Positions 9,207 through 17,614 of a stretch of DNA of 56,769 nt are shown here, in pieces. Source of the DNA: JBBIJO01 sp037445895 (GTDB lineage Bacteria > Bacteroidota > Ignavibacteria > Kapaibacteriales > UBA2268); assembly GCA_037445895.1 (NCBI GenBank), contig JBBIJO010000015.1:1-56769 (forward strand). The letters run 5' to 3'. A program made the position numbers and the translations under genes. Numbering within the stretch: the first letter of the stretch is position 1; each line of letters begins with the position of its first letter. The notes under the pieces were generated by a model. It was not told the DNA's origin and did not search any database. It was given only the letters and a program-made list of their open reading frames with translations.

Positions 9207-11180
9207 ATGATGCGACGCATTATTTCGTTATTTTATCCTGCTCCATTACTCTTATCGAGTATCCTTTTTATACTTCCTTTTGGACTCGGCAATATATTAT
9301 CATTCGAAAGGAATTCGATTTCGCTCGAGACACAAATCTTGGGATTTGGCAATATTTATTTTTCCGATTTTAACGGTTTCCCGAATTATGCTTGCTGTTC
9401 GAATTTCTCTTCGGGGTTCGGATTACGCTATGGATTGGGTTTCGGCGGGCAATGGCTTTCGAAAAAAGAACTGTTCGACACTCGAATTGGGGCATTTTTT
9501 AGCCTTACCTTTCGCGACTATTCGGGCACATTCGAAAAGGAGGATTATTTCGCCGATTTAATTATCGATGAAAAAGTTTATCGGGCAATTAGTCGCCACA
9601 CCTTAAAACCCACAATTCGAGCTATCGATTTCGCTTTTGGAACAAAGCTGAATAGTATTTTGGGGCTCGACAATTTGAATTTGAAGTTAGGTGTTAATTT
9701 AAGCATTCCAACGTCCTCGCGCTTTTTTCAAGAAGAAAGATTGATTTCGCCCGACAAAGCATATTTTGAAAACGGCTCGAAAGTCCGCAATAATTATCAA
9801 GAGAGCATACCAAATGTTATTGCTCCACAAGTCGTTCTACGTTTTGCACCTGAATGGAAAGCAGCAAAGTTTGGAAACTTTGAGATTCTACCGACATTGG
9901 TTTTCGATTTGCCTTTCATAAATTTTACAAAGGATGTCAATTGGAAAATATACTCTCTCGGTGGTGGAATTACAATCCGCTACAATATTCCTAAGCCGAG
10001 CCCTTTACCTCCTCTCAATCCAATAATTCCGAACTTTCCAAAACCATTGCAAACGCCCGAACCCGTCCGTATTGCTTTCGATTTGGAAATTACCTCGGAC
10101 GGTAAAGAAATCGAAGCAGGGGATACATTGCTCATTCAAAGATTGACAACTAAAAAGTTTATTAAGTCGTTTGTGCCTCCTTTTCTGTTTTTCGAACGGA
10201 ATGATTTTGCCTTAAATATCGACAACCCCCAACCCACGATAACCAATCCTTCGCTTTTCAGCCAAAACCAAAAGGTGCTTTTTTCGCTGCTATCTTATTT
10301 ACAAAATAACCCTAAAGTAAATGTAGAAATTCTTTGCTCTCGATTAGACGACGAGCTTCCCAATGTTTGCCAAAATCGTTCGCTCCAAGTGGTTGAACTT
10401 TTGCGTTCCAACGGAATTGCCGACAACAGAATTTCAATCAAAGAGGAAATACGTAAAACAAGCGATTTTAAATCCCAAGAGTTAGCGGAAGAATCGCGCT
10501 CGTTGCAATTCATTTTGAGCGATGGCGCCCAAATACTCCATTTTTTGGAGGGAATCGATTCGACCACACAAATACTTGCTCCAAAAATCGAAGTCAAACC
10601 AAAATGCGATTGCAACGGATATGTTCCTAAAATCTCTGGTGTTGTAACTTATAACAACAAAACAATCAGCCAATTTAGCAGCGATGTGTTTTTGTTCGAT
10701 TTGACTGGAATCGCTCCACAACTCGGTAAAGAAAATATCCTTGCTTTCGAGGCAACAGTTCATTTGGAAGATGTGCTCAATACAAACAAGCATACAACGA
10801 AGGACTTTTTAGTTGTTCCCGAAGATAGTATCATAGAGAGTGTCGAGGATTATCGCCTTTCAACCGACGGCAAAGCATATCTTTTTGGTTTGTGCCTTTT
10901 CGATAAAAAAGAATTCTATTGGATTAATCCCTCTATTAAACAAATTGTTGAAAAAGCAATCGAAGATAACAAAAAAATTTTTATTGTTGGCTCCGTCGAT
11001 AATATCGGTGGCGAAGGCTACAATTACAACCTTGCAATGGAACGAGCAAGAAATGCAAAAAAGCTTTTAGGAAATACTTTTAACATTTCAACAAAAATTT
11101 TTAATCAAAGCAATAACGGGAACTCAACTCCACACGAACGTGTCCTTAACCGTTCCGCTTGGATAGTAGTAGAGCAATAG
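9207..11180 (+). CDS. Outer-membrane beta-barrel protein with two OmpA-like domains
   Basis: The 657-residue protein begins with a hydrophobic signal sequence (LLLSSILFILPFGLG) followed by a beta-barrel-like segment (about 30-270) rich in alternating aromatic strands. A Pro-rich hinge (KPSPLPPLNPIIPNFPKP, about 270-287) leads to the periplasmic part. This contains two OmpA-type peptidoglycan-binding modules. The first is at about 340-425 (LLSYLQNNPKVNVEILCSR ... NRSLQVVELLRSNGI). The second is at about 575-657 (FIVGSVDNIGGEGYNYNLAM, then ERARNAKKLL). The canonical Asp/Arg pair is only partly preserved. It starts 5 bp after the large T9SS protein, which suggests it serves as that protein's membrane or cell-wall partner. 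ATG codons at 9207 and 9210 are both possible starts. Confidence 0.8.
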   Translation: MMRRIISLFYPAPLLLSSILFILPFGLGNILSFERNSISLETQILGFGNIYFSDFNGFPNYACCSNFSSGFGLRYGLGFGGQWLSKKELFDTRIGAFFSLTFRDYSGTFEKEDYFADLIIDEKVYRAISRHTLKPTIRAIDFAFGTKLNSILGLDNLNLKLGVNLSIPTSSRFFQEERLISPDKAYFENGSKVRNNYQESIPNVIAPQVVLRFAPEWKAAKFGNFEILPTLVFDLPFINFTKDVNWKIYSLGGGITIRYNIPKPSPLPPLNPIIPNFPKPLQTPEPVRIAFDLEITSDGKEIEAGDTLLIQRLTTKKFIKSFVPPFLFFERNDFALNIDNPQPTITNPSLFSQNQKVLFSLLSYLQNNPKVNVEILCSRLDDELPNVCQNRSLQVVELLRSNGIADNRISIKEEIRKTSDFKSQELAEESRSLQFILSDGAQILHFLEGIDSTTQILAPKIEVKPKCDCNGYVPKISGVVTYNNKTISQFSSDVFLFDLTGIAPQLGKENILAFEATVHLEDVLNTNKHTTKDFLVVPEDSIIESVEDYRLSTDGKAYLFGLCLFDKKEFYWINPSIKQIVEKAIEDNKKIFIVGSVDNIGGEGYNYNLAMERARNAKKLLGNTFNISTKIFNQSNNGNSTPHERVLNRSAWIVVEQ

Positions 11181-11388
11181 AACTATTGTTTAAATGACTT
11201 TTTGGCATCCCCAATTATCTCCCTACTAAACCAAATCGCGATCTCCCATTTCCCATTCCGCTCCCCACTCTCCCCGCCGAAGAAAGGGCTGTTGGAAGCA
11301 ATGCAATAAATAATAAATATAGTAGGATATTCACCAATTACCTCTCCAATCGAGAGAAACTTTTTAAAATATAGCCAGTCGAGTTGTT

Positions 11389-11588
11389 TTTTTATTTTCA
11401 ATTATTTTTTATAATTTAGCAATCGAGGAACAAACATGAATTGTTGTAACGAAAAAATTTGCTTTCGTTCATCATCGGTAGTTCGCTGCCTTCGAGGTTG
11501 TTTTATAAATTTGCTGCACAATCCCCCCCCGCCTAAGTTGTTGATATTAATTGGCTTACAACAATTCGTTTGCAACCTCGAAATTTAA
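11389..11588 (+). repeat. Duplicated promoter-plus-structured-ORF element, copy 1
   Basis: This copy matches the element at 56582. A 31-bp block at 11389-11419 ending TATAATTTAG is identical in both copies and looks like a promoter. It is followed by a short leader with AATCGAGG here and AATTGAGG there, then a 7-nt spacer that differs completely. From the ATG at 11436 the two copies are identical for the 142 bp visible in the second. Inside the conserved block I see a 14-bp pairing of 11436-11449 with 11556-11569 (one G.U), a 10-bp pairing of 11491-11500 with 11573-11582, a hairpin 11448-11454/11463-11469, and a hairpin 11477-11481/11486-11490 with a UUCG loop. The first two stems cross, as in a pseudoknot. 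It could be a leader RNA, an independent small RNA or a small-protein gene. Confidence 0.8.
11436..11588 (+). CDS. Small Cys-rich ORF, 50 aa, duplicated at the window's right end
   Basis: The ORF opens MNCCNEKICFRSSS and ends FVCNLEI before TAA. It has six Cys in 50 residues, a PPPP stretch encoded partly by an eight-C run, and a short hydrophobic segment (KLLILIGL). A GAGG ribosome site lies 7 nt before the ATG in both copies, even though the 7 nt between them differ. This pattern favours translation. The perfect nucleotide identity and the strong internal pairing equally allow an RNA function. No signal peptide is evident and I recognise no family. It is followed after 33 nt by the Cys-rich secreted protein at 11622, so it may act as a leader peptide for it. 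Confidence 0.5.
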   Translation: MNCCNEKICFRSSSVVRCLRGCFINLLHNPPPPKLLILIGLQQFVCNLEI

Positions 11589-11621
11589 TTAATTATTTAT
11601 GTATGTTAAAAGGAAATTAAA

Positions 11622-12206
11622 ATAAAAAAAATATTTTCAATAATAATTGCATTACTTTTATTTGACTTTGTTGGGGGAAACAAAGCAGTCGCCAATTGTC
11701 CACCTGGTTGGGTCGAGCATCAGGTTCAATTGAGTGATTTTTGCCCGATATGCGATGCCACTTTCACCCTCTGTATTTGGTGCTATGTAAGTTCTCCGAC
11801 AGTTGAATTTTCGGTTATGTCGGTTGACTTCAATCCACCGTGTAACATATACAACATCATTCCGTATTTCGAATGTATTACAGATGTGATATTAAATAAC
11901 TACGGTTATTTTTGTATTTATGGTTGGAAGCCTTGCAATGAAGGATATCAAGATGTAATAATAAAATGGCCTCTTTGCTGGCATTACGAAATTTTACCAA
12001 ATCAGCAAATAAAGTTAAGACGTTGCGATGAGAGTTGGTGCGTAGAGCATTGGATGGTCTGTAAAAATCCCGACGGTTCAACTAATTCTTATCGGATTAA
12101 TTACTGGAGGGAGGGTGAGCCTTCTGACCCTGATTGTCCTACAAGGAGATTGCTTCCCAACACTCCTCCCGGTGTTTGTTTCAATTTGACAGAATGTATA
12201 TTCTAA
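11622..12206 (+). CDS. Cys-rich secreted protein of unknown family, start codon reads ATA
   Basis: The frame opens upstream of the first conventional start (TTG at 11730), and the translation there is a perfect Sec signal peptide: KKIFSIIIALLLFDF followed by a small-residue region and the mature start NCPPGW. In the place where ATG is expected, 8 nt after an AAAAGGA ribosome site, the codon is ATA (11622-11624). Either translation begins at ATA or a point mutation has silenced the gene. The mature part of about 165 residues has many Cys, several in CxxC-like spacing (FCPICDATFTLCIWC), and many Trp, suggesting a disulfide-rich surface protein. It lies 33 nt after the duplicated small ORF and about 70 nt before the BNR-repeat genes, which may form one secreted operon. 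I recognise no family. Confidence 0.6.
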   Translation: MKKIFSIIIALLLFDFVGGNKAVANCPPGWVEHQVQLSDFCPICDATFTLCIWCYVSSPTVEFSVMSVDFNPPCNIYNIIPYFECITDVILNNYGYFCIYGWKPCNEGYQDVIIKWPLCWHYEILPNQQIKLRRCDESWCVEHWMVCKNPDGSTNSYRINYWREGEPSDPDCPTRRLLPNTPPGVCFNLTECIF

Positions 12207-12274
12207 TGATAATTTTTAGGAAGATGTTTTTTTAGTAAGCATTAATTTTTTATCAAATTGGGAGTTAATATAAA

Positions 12275-13390
12275 ATGAGAAGCTTTGTTTTGTTGCTCAT
12301 TGTCTATTCTTTATCGTTATTCACATTAAAAGGAGAGTGGGAAGCAGTCGTAGTTGACACTGTTACTACTGGGGGTAACTTTGCTACCAATTTGACTTAT
12401 AAAGAGGATATTATGATGACAGGCTATAAAGAATTTCTTATTTCGTTCGATAAAGGTAGCTCTTGGGTAAGGAAACCTATACCTAAATTTCCGGGATATT
12501 CCTATATTGTATCCCTCGACTATATTAATGATAGCATTTTCGCATCCTTTTATCAATATGGTATTTATTTGTCCACAGATTTAGGTGAAACTTGGCAGGC
12601 AAGAAATAATGGAATATCTTTGGACGACCCGAAGGATTTCGGACCAGGTTCGATTTTTGCTTTCGAAGATTTAATTTTTGCAAGCAGTTTAAGACACATT
12701 TATTATTCAACCGATAGAGGGGAAAATTGGCAAAAAATCGACACCTTAATTTCGCAAAGTATTTCTCCGGCACCTGCGAGAACAATAAAAAAGCAAGGGA
12801 ATGAAATTTGGATTGTGGGTAATGGCGGTATATTTTATTCTTCAAATAATGGATTATCTTGGACAAATATTTTGCCTGATGGTTTTAGGCATATTTCTTT
12901 TTATAAACTATTAATAGGCAAAGAAGGTGTTTTCGTGGGAACAAAAGATTATGGGATACTATACTCTTCCGATGGTGGTCAAAGTTGGCAACCAAAGAAT
13001 AGATGGCTTCCTTTTATGTTTACCACAATTAGTTCATTTGCGGTTTATGAGGGGAACATATTTTCTACGAATTTCGCAAGCGGATTGACATTTAACTCCG
13101 CATACCCTGGATTATTTGTTTCGACTGATGATGGGGAAAACTGGCACCGAATTATCTTCGATACAACTTCAATGAGGGAAGGGGTGGAAAAGATATTCAT
13201 AATTGGAGATACAATCGTAGTAGTTCCCACAATCTATCAAGGTTTTATGCTTTATCGTGCGCAGGTTAAATGGGTTATATCTAACATAAATTTTACCTTT
13301 GGAGAAGAAAATAATTCGGATTTTTACTCGAAAAAGCTTTTGCATAGAGTCAACCAAGGTATTAATTATAATAAAAGGGGTAATAAATGA
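12275..13390 (+). CDS. Secreted BNR/sortilin-like propeller protein without sorting domain
   Basis: The 371-residue protein begins with MRSFVLLLIVYSLSLFTLKG, a signal peptide. It then contains at least five BNR/Asp-box-like blades of the form S-T-D-x-G-E-x-W (STDLGETWQA, STDRGENWQK, SSDGGQSWQP, STDDGENWHR), typical of sialidase/sortilin/Ycf48-type propellers. The catalytic residues of sialidases are not apparent, so binding is likelier than hydrolysis. After the propeller it ends with a basic tail (HRVNQGINYNKRGNK) instead of the T9SS domain carried by its neighbour, so its export route is unclear and the C terminus may be truncated. Its TGA overlaps the ATG of the next gene (ATGA), and the two proteins are tandem paralogues. 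Confidence 0.75.
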   Translation: MRSFVLLLIVYSLSLFTLKGEWEAVVVDTVTTGGNFATNLTYKEDIMMTGYKEFLISFDKGSSWVRKPIPKFPGYSYIVSLDYINDSIFASFYQYGIYLSTDLGETWQARNNGISLDDPKDFGPGSIFAFEDLIFASSLRHIYYSTDRGENWQKIDTLISQSISPAPARTIKKQGNEIWIVGNGGIFYSSNNGLSWTNILPDGFRHISFYKLLIGKEGVFVGTKDYGILYSSDGGQSWQPKNRWLPFMFTTISSFAVYEGNIFSTNFASGLTFNSAYPGLFVSTDDGENWHRIIFDTTSMREGVEKIFIIGDTIVVVPTIYQGFMLYRAQVKWVISNINFTFGEENNSDFYSKKLLHRVNQGINYNKRGNK

Positions 13391-14775
13391 AGAGTATATA
13401 CAAAATAGTTTTTATATTGCTAATCACAACTTTTGAGGTTTGCCATTCTAATTGGGAACCTTCCAATAATGGTATACGAACTCACACAGGTGATACATCT
13501 TCAATTTATATAGAACAGATAGAAAGGCTTGGCGAGCTTGTGGTTGCACGTTCCAGCGATATGAAATATCTTTACTTTTCGACCGATGAAGGGGCAAAAT
13601 GGCAAGACTTTCCAAAGCCTGATGTCCCCGATACAGCGTTGATTACAACAATTTTTTCCAACAAAGATACTCTTTATGCTGTTTATGCAACTAAAAGGGA
13701 CTCGTTGTATAAGTATCCGGGCGATACAACCATTACGATAAAAGTTTCCATTATGAACCAGTCGTTATATCGAACTTTTGATGATGGCAAAAGCTGGGAA
13801 AAGCTTTTGTGGAATCGGATTAGTTCCGATACGATTGTTAAAAAAATTTTTGCCTGTGGACAAAATATATTTCTTGCTGGTTATGGGTTTGTGTATTATT
13901 CATCGGATGGTGGAAACAAATGGGAACTTCGACACAATGGATTGCCTGAGGAAAAGGATATAAAAGATTTAAAAGGGAATTGTAATTTTCTTTGTTTGGC
14001 TGTGAATTATGGGGGCATTTATTGTTCAAGTAATTTAGGCGAACAATGGTTCAATATTGTTCAATCCAAAACCTATGGCTTTCCATTTAAGCAACTTTTT
14101 ATTGCAAATAATAATATTTATGCCGGGATGCTATACTATGGTTTACTTGTTTCTACGGACAAAGGAGATTCGTGGGATCAAAAACAAATTGGAAATGCAT
14201 TCGTAGCAACTACTGGTGCAATATCGTCTTTCGACGATGTTTTGCTTTATGGTGCTACAACGGCTAAACCGACTATTACGGATGCTTTCGGTGTTTATGC
14301 TTCGTCGGATGCAGGGAAAACTTGGTCGAAAATAATGGAAGGATTACCATTACCGAGACTTGGATACGCGGTTTATTCATTCGCTTATTCGAACGAGTAT
14401 GTGTTTATGAGTTTCAGTGAATATGGGATTTTTCGGATGGCGAAATCCAAATTAAAAGAGTTAGCTTCGTCCGTTCCCGAAGAGGAGGTTCACCATTTTT
14501 ATGCCGCAGAACCGGCTCCAACCCCAGCCAACACAACAGCAACTATCCGTTTCTATTGGGATACACCCGATTTCGACCCAACAACGGCAGACATTGCGAT
14601 TTACGATGTGCTCGGCAATCGAGTTGGCAATCGAAACGATGTTGCAGTTACTCCATTATCGAAAAGTTCGGCAACTATTGTGTGGAATTCGAGTTATGTT
14701 GCAACGGGAGTATATTTCCTCGTAGTGAACTACCGAGGCGAAGCCCGAGCAATCAGGATTGTAGTGGTAAAGTAG
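13387..14775 (+). CDS. T9SS-secreted BNR/sortilin-like propeller protein
   Basis: The 462-residue protein has a signal peptide (MKSIYKIVFILLITTFEVCH) and repeated Asp-box blades (STDEGAKWQD, FDDGKSWEK, SSDGGNKWEL, STDKGDSWDQ, SSDAGKTWSK). The C-terminal 80-90 residues are a T9SS sorting domain with PAPTPANTTATIRFYW, a DVLGNRVG strand and the GVYFLVVNYRG ending. It overlaps the preceding paralogue by 4 bp, so translation is probably coupled. The two proteins share blade architecture, but only this one keeps the sorting domain. The role is likely surface binding; no catalytic set is visible. Confidence 0.82.
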   Translation: MKSIYKIVFILLITTFEVCHSNWEPSNNGIRTHTGDTSSIYIEQIERLGELVVARSSDMKYLYFSTDEGAKWQDFPKPDVPDTALITTIFSNKDTLYAVYATKRDSLYKYPGDTTITIKVSIMNQSLYRTFDDGKSWEKLLWNRISSDTIVKKIFACGQNIFLAGYGFVYYSSDGGNKWELRHNGLPEEKDIKDLKGNCNFLCLAVNYGGIYCSSNLGEQWFNIVQSKTYGFPFKQLFIANNNIYAGMLYYGLLVSTDKGDSWDQKQIGNAFVATTGAISSFDDVLLYGATTAKPTITDAFGVYASSDAGKTWSKIMEGLPLPRLGYAVYSFAYSNEYVFMSFSEYGIFRMAKSKLKELASSVPEEEVHHFYAAEPAPTPANTTATIRFYWDTPDFDPTTADIAIYDVLGNRVGNRNDVAVTPLSKSSATIVWNSSYVATGVYFLVVNYRGEARAIRIVVVK

Positions 14776-14909
14776 CAGGAACAAGGTAGCCTCGGGTTCA
14801 AGTTATGCCCGAATAAATACTAAGTGCAAAAGGTAGTAATTTGCTGTTCCATTTAAATACGTTTTGCATTGCATAATTATGTCGGATTATTTAATCCTTT
14901 GATTCAATG

Positions 14910-14941
14910 TTTGTTTTTTTCTGTTAATTTTGTTAATTTTG
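14910..14941 (+). promoter_or_regulatory. Promoter of the initiator tRNA gene
   Basis: TTTG (14910-14913) and TAATTTTG (14934-14941) are separated by 20 nt, a full match to the Bacteroidota TTTG-N19-20-TAnnTTTG promoter. The start point would fall about 6 nt before the mature tRNA 5' end. Confidence 0.65.
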
Positions 14942-14953
14942 TATTTGCAAAAT

Positions 14954-15025
14954 CGCGGGGTGGTGCAACGGAAGCATGTCGGGCTCATAACCCGAAGGTT
15001 CTAGGTTCGAATCCTAGCCCCGCTA
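14954..15025 (+). tRNA. Initiator tRNA-fMet (CAT)
   Basis: The cloverleaf has acceptor strands CGCGGGG and CCCCGCT, a four-pair D stem, the anticodon arm TCGGG-CTCATAA-CCCGA and a T arm CTAGG-TTCGAAT-CCTAG. Two initiator features are visible: three G-C pairs at the base of the anticodon stem, and no Watson-Crick pair at position 1-72. Here that pair is C.U instead of the C.A of E. coli. The 3' CCA is not encoded; after discriminator A73 the sequence reads CAAAA. It has its own promoter upstream and a strong terminator 11 nt downstream. Confidence 0.95.
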
Positions 15026-15036
15026 CAAAAGACAAA

Positions 15037-15076
15037 GAGCCTTGCAAAACATTAATTGCAAGGCTCCTGTGTTTTA
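15037..15076 (+). terminator. Rho-independent terminator of the tRNA-fMet gene
   Basis: GAGCCTTGCAA (15037-15047) pairs perfectly with TTGCAAGGCTC (15056-15066), an 11-bp stem. It is followed by CTGTGTTTTAA, a short U-rich tail. Confidence 0.75.
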
Positions 15077-15101
15077 ATACGTCAGTAATACAACGCGTTA
15101 T

Positions 15102-15134
15102 AAACAAACCCCTCGTGCCTTTCGGCAAGAGGGG
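15102..15134 (-). terminator. Rho-independent terminator facing the M14 carboxypeptidase operon
   Basis: CCCCTCGTGCC (15109-15119) pairs with GGCAAGAGGGG (15124-15134) with one mismatch around a 4-nt loop. On the minus strand it is followed by TTTGTTTATAA, so it would stop transcription from the long minus-strand operon whose last stop codon is at 15283. Confidence 0.65.
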
Positions 15135-15282
15135 AAAAATAATTAATTTTGTAAAACAATTGAAGGAAAAAAATGAAAAGTGCAATGCAAATATAGCAAA
15201 AAAATTTAAATGAAAACAAATAAATTCCTTCGTATTGAAAATTATCTTCTAAAAAAACGCATATTATAGAAATAAATTGATT

Positions 15283-17613
15283 TTATCTGGCGATTATCTT
15301 TTTCATCACAACAGTATTATTTTTACCCATTAGTTTTAGGAAATAAATTCCAAATGGTAGTTGGGGCACTTCGACTAAATTTTCGCTAATTTGGTTATTT
15401 TCTGCAACTTTTTCGCCAAGAGGATTATAGATACCAAAATATTTTAAATCAAAATTTCTGGGTATTTCTAACATCTCGACTCTACCATTTGCATATATAA
15501 TAGTGAGCCAATCGAATCCCGATTCGTCGCTCGATTGATAGTTGCCAAAGTTTATTGTCGGGTAAAGTCGGAAATGCAGATTGGCAATGTTCCAACCATC
15601 GTAATTTTTTCCTTTATCGCTCATCAAAGTAAAGCGCAGAAGAACATTTTGCCCTAAGTAGGGTTTCAAATCGAACAGTTGTAGATTCCAGTAAGGATAG
15701 ATACCAGCAAAACCAAACGTCCCAAGTTTTTGCTTTCCGTATGGATTGCCGCTTGCTGGTGTTGAAAGTTTCGCGCGGACGTTCTGCCAGCTATTTCCGT
15801 CGTCGGTCGATATTTCAACAGTTGCGAAATCGTAGAAAGGTTCAATCATCCATTGCGAGACAATAGCCAGCTGGGCATTGTTGTAATTTAATTTGAGCGG
15901 TTGTCGAAGAAGCAAAATATCCTCGGTTGAATCTTGATAATTTTGGGATGGACTATCGACAAGTAAGTTGCGTTCGTTTATGGGGTCGAATTCAAAATCC
16001 CAAATCCCTTTGGAGAAGTCCCACAATTCTCGGTCCATCAAATCTAATATTTTGTATTCGTAGAGTGTTAAACCGAAAGTATCGTTTCGGGCAATTCCAT
16101 CTTGGGTTATTTGAACATTAAAATTGATTTCGGTGCCATTTTGAAAGTTTGCTTTGGGAATTGGCAATTGGAGTGATATGGTTGTATCCTTTGCGCTACT
16201 TAAACCAGAGATAAAAACAGTCGAATCGAACGGGTAGCCGCCCGAAAGCGAAGTTATCCTTAATGGAATCGAAGCAATATAATCCAATAAACCAATGTTT
16301 TGAATGGAAAGCTTGATTGAACCAATTTTTTTTAAGGTATCGAAATCATAAAGGAAATCGGTGGGCCGGATATTCGAGCCTGCCGACCAAAACCAATTTT
16401 TAATCAACTGAAAATTTTCGACTGCAATTGGAATAATTCTGTTCGGATTGGGCCAAAAACCATCGAACTGATACCCCGCCTCCGGTGTCATCGCAATAAT
16501 CTTGCCTTTTGTGGAATCTTCCGCATACATCCAATCGTCTGAATTTCCACGAGTTGGATAACCAACTGTTTCGGAATCCTTGCCGAAATAATATCCGTTG
16601 AACATATTAATATATTTCGAGAAACCTCGATAAAAATTTGAATCGGGCGTTTCGCTTGCCAATGCAGCAAACGGATAAATCAGCATTCCTCCGTAGGTAT
16701 GGAAATTCAAAGCAAGTTCAAAGTTATTCTTCATACAGAAAGAGCGAATAGATTGGGTTTCGGGTTCAGAAAAAGGCGAATCGCCACGATATGTTTCCTG
16801 TTGTGGCTTTGTTGAAGAACCATTATTGCTTGCGTTCCAAAATTCAACAGGACCATAGTTCCTGTTTAAATCGACTCCATAAGTGGAATCGTTAATTTTA
16901 CGTCGATTTTTTCGCCACAATCCACCACCATTGGGATATTGTGCTTCATTGTAGGCATAGCCATCGAGATTTAAGACAGGGATAATCCAGATTTGTCGAT
17001 TGGATAACAAGAACAATGCCTCGGATTCTCCAATCTTTCCCAATTCAAGCATTTTGAGTAGGGCATAGACTACGGTAGTAACAGTGGCTGGTTCTCGCGA
17101 ATGATGAAGACAAGTCACAAGGATTTTAGGAACATTATTGGAAGAATTCCCAAACACATAAGCCAATATTGGACGATTTTCCCACGAGTATCCAATTGTG
17201 TCTTTGGCAACGAAAAATTCAGGATAGGATTTTTCCATTTGGTCGAATTGTTGGTATATTTCGTTCAACTTATAAAAACCTGCCATCGAACCAAGTGTAA
17301 ATCCTAAAGGTTGTGTGGATTCCAATTTTTCATACTCTTTCGATAATTTTTGGGAAAGATGTGCTTCGTAATCATCAACCAACACTTCGAAAGTAAATTT
17401 TTGCTCCTTTAGTAAATCAATTTCTTGCGAATTGAGTATAACCGTAAGCCCGTCTTTGCTTCTGCTTGCCGATTCTAAATCGTAGCCAAAAGAAACAAAT
17501 CTTTCAAATTCGGATTTGTTGTTTAATTTAACAAATACTAGTGAATATCTTGAAAATAGGAAAGAAGCAGTGCAAAAAATAAATATCAATGTTGTAATAA
17601 TAAATCTTTTCAT
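15283..17613 (-). CDS. T9SS-secreted M14 zinc carboxypeptidase
   Basis: I start at the ATG of MKRFIITTLIFIFCTASFLF, a signal peptide; an in-frame upstream start would add ten residues that overlap the ade gene. The M14 peptidase domain (about residues 105-415) shows the zinc ligands: CLHHSREP (HxxE) and a later His in NFHTYGG. It also shows the substrate-binding VDLNRNYG and the catalytic Glu in MTPEAGYQ. C-terminal beta-sandwich modules follow, and then a T9SS sorting domain (FGIYNPLGEKV ... FGIYFLKLMG). It should be an extracellular metallocarboxypeptidase for protein degradation. It is the last gene of the lysS-to-M14 run; its start lies 1 nt downstream of the ade stop. Confidence 0.9.
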   Translation of the reverse strand: MKRFIITTLIFIFCTASFLFSRYSLVFVKLNNKSEFERFVSFGYDLESASRSKDGLTVILNSQEIDLLKEQKFTFEVLVDDYEAHLSQKLSKEYEKLESTQPLGFTLGSMAGFYKLNEIYQQFDQMEKSYPEFFVAKDTIGYSWENRPILAYVFGNSSNNVPKILVTCLHHSREPATVTTVVYALLKMLELGKIGESEALFLLSNRQIWIIPVLNLDGYAYNEAQYPNGGGLWRKNRRKINDSTYGVDLNRNYGPVEFWNASNNGSSTKPQQETYRGDSPFSEPETQSIRSFCMKNNFELALNFHTYGGMLIYPFAALASETPDSNFYRGFSKYINMFNGYYFGKDSETVGYPTRGNSDDWMYAEDSTKGKIIAMTPEAGYQFDGFWPNPNRIIPIAVENFQLIKNWFWSAGSNIRPTDFLYDFDTLKKIGSIKLSIQNIGLLDYIASIPLRITSLSGGYPFDSTVFISGLSSAKDTTISLQLPIPKANFQNGTEINFNVQITQDGIARNDTFGLTLYEYKILDLMDRELWDFSKGIWDFEFDPINERNLLVDSPSQNYQDSTEDILLLRQPLKLNYNNAQLAIVSQWMIEPFYDFATVEISTDDGNSWQNVRAKLSTPASGNPYGKQKLGTFGFAGIYPYWNLQLFDLKPYLGQNVLLRFTLMSDKGKNYDGWNIANLHFRLYPTINFGNYQSSDESGFDWLTIIYANGRVEMLEIPRNFDLKYFGIYNPLGEKVAENNQISENLVEVPQLPFGIYFLKLMGKNNTVVMKKIIAR

Positions 17614-17614
17614 A

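Noticed and set aside
11521..11531. The eight-C run as an assembly or sequencing error
   Set aside because: Both copies have exactly eight C, so an independent error in both is unlikely, unless one was assembled from reads of the other.
14869..15213. 114-codon open frame covering the tRNA-fMet gene
   Set aside because: It runs through the tRNA and its terminator and has no homology or ribosome site; it is a by-product of the tRNA sequence.
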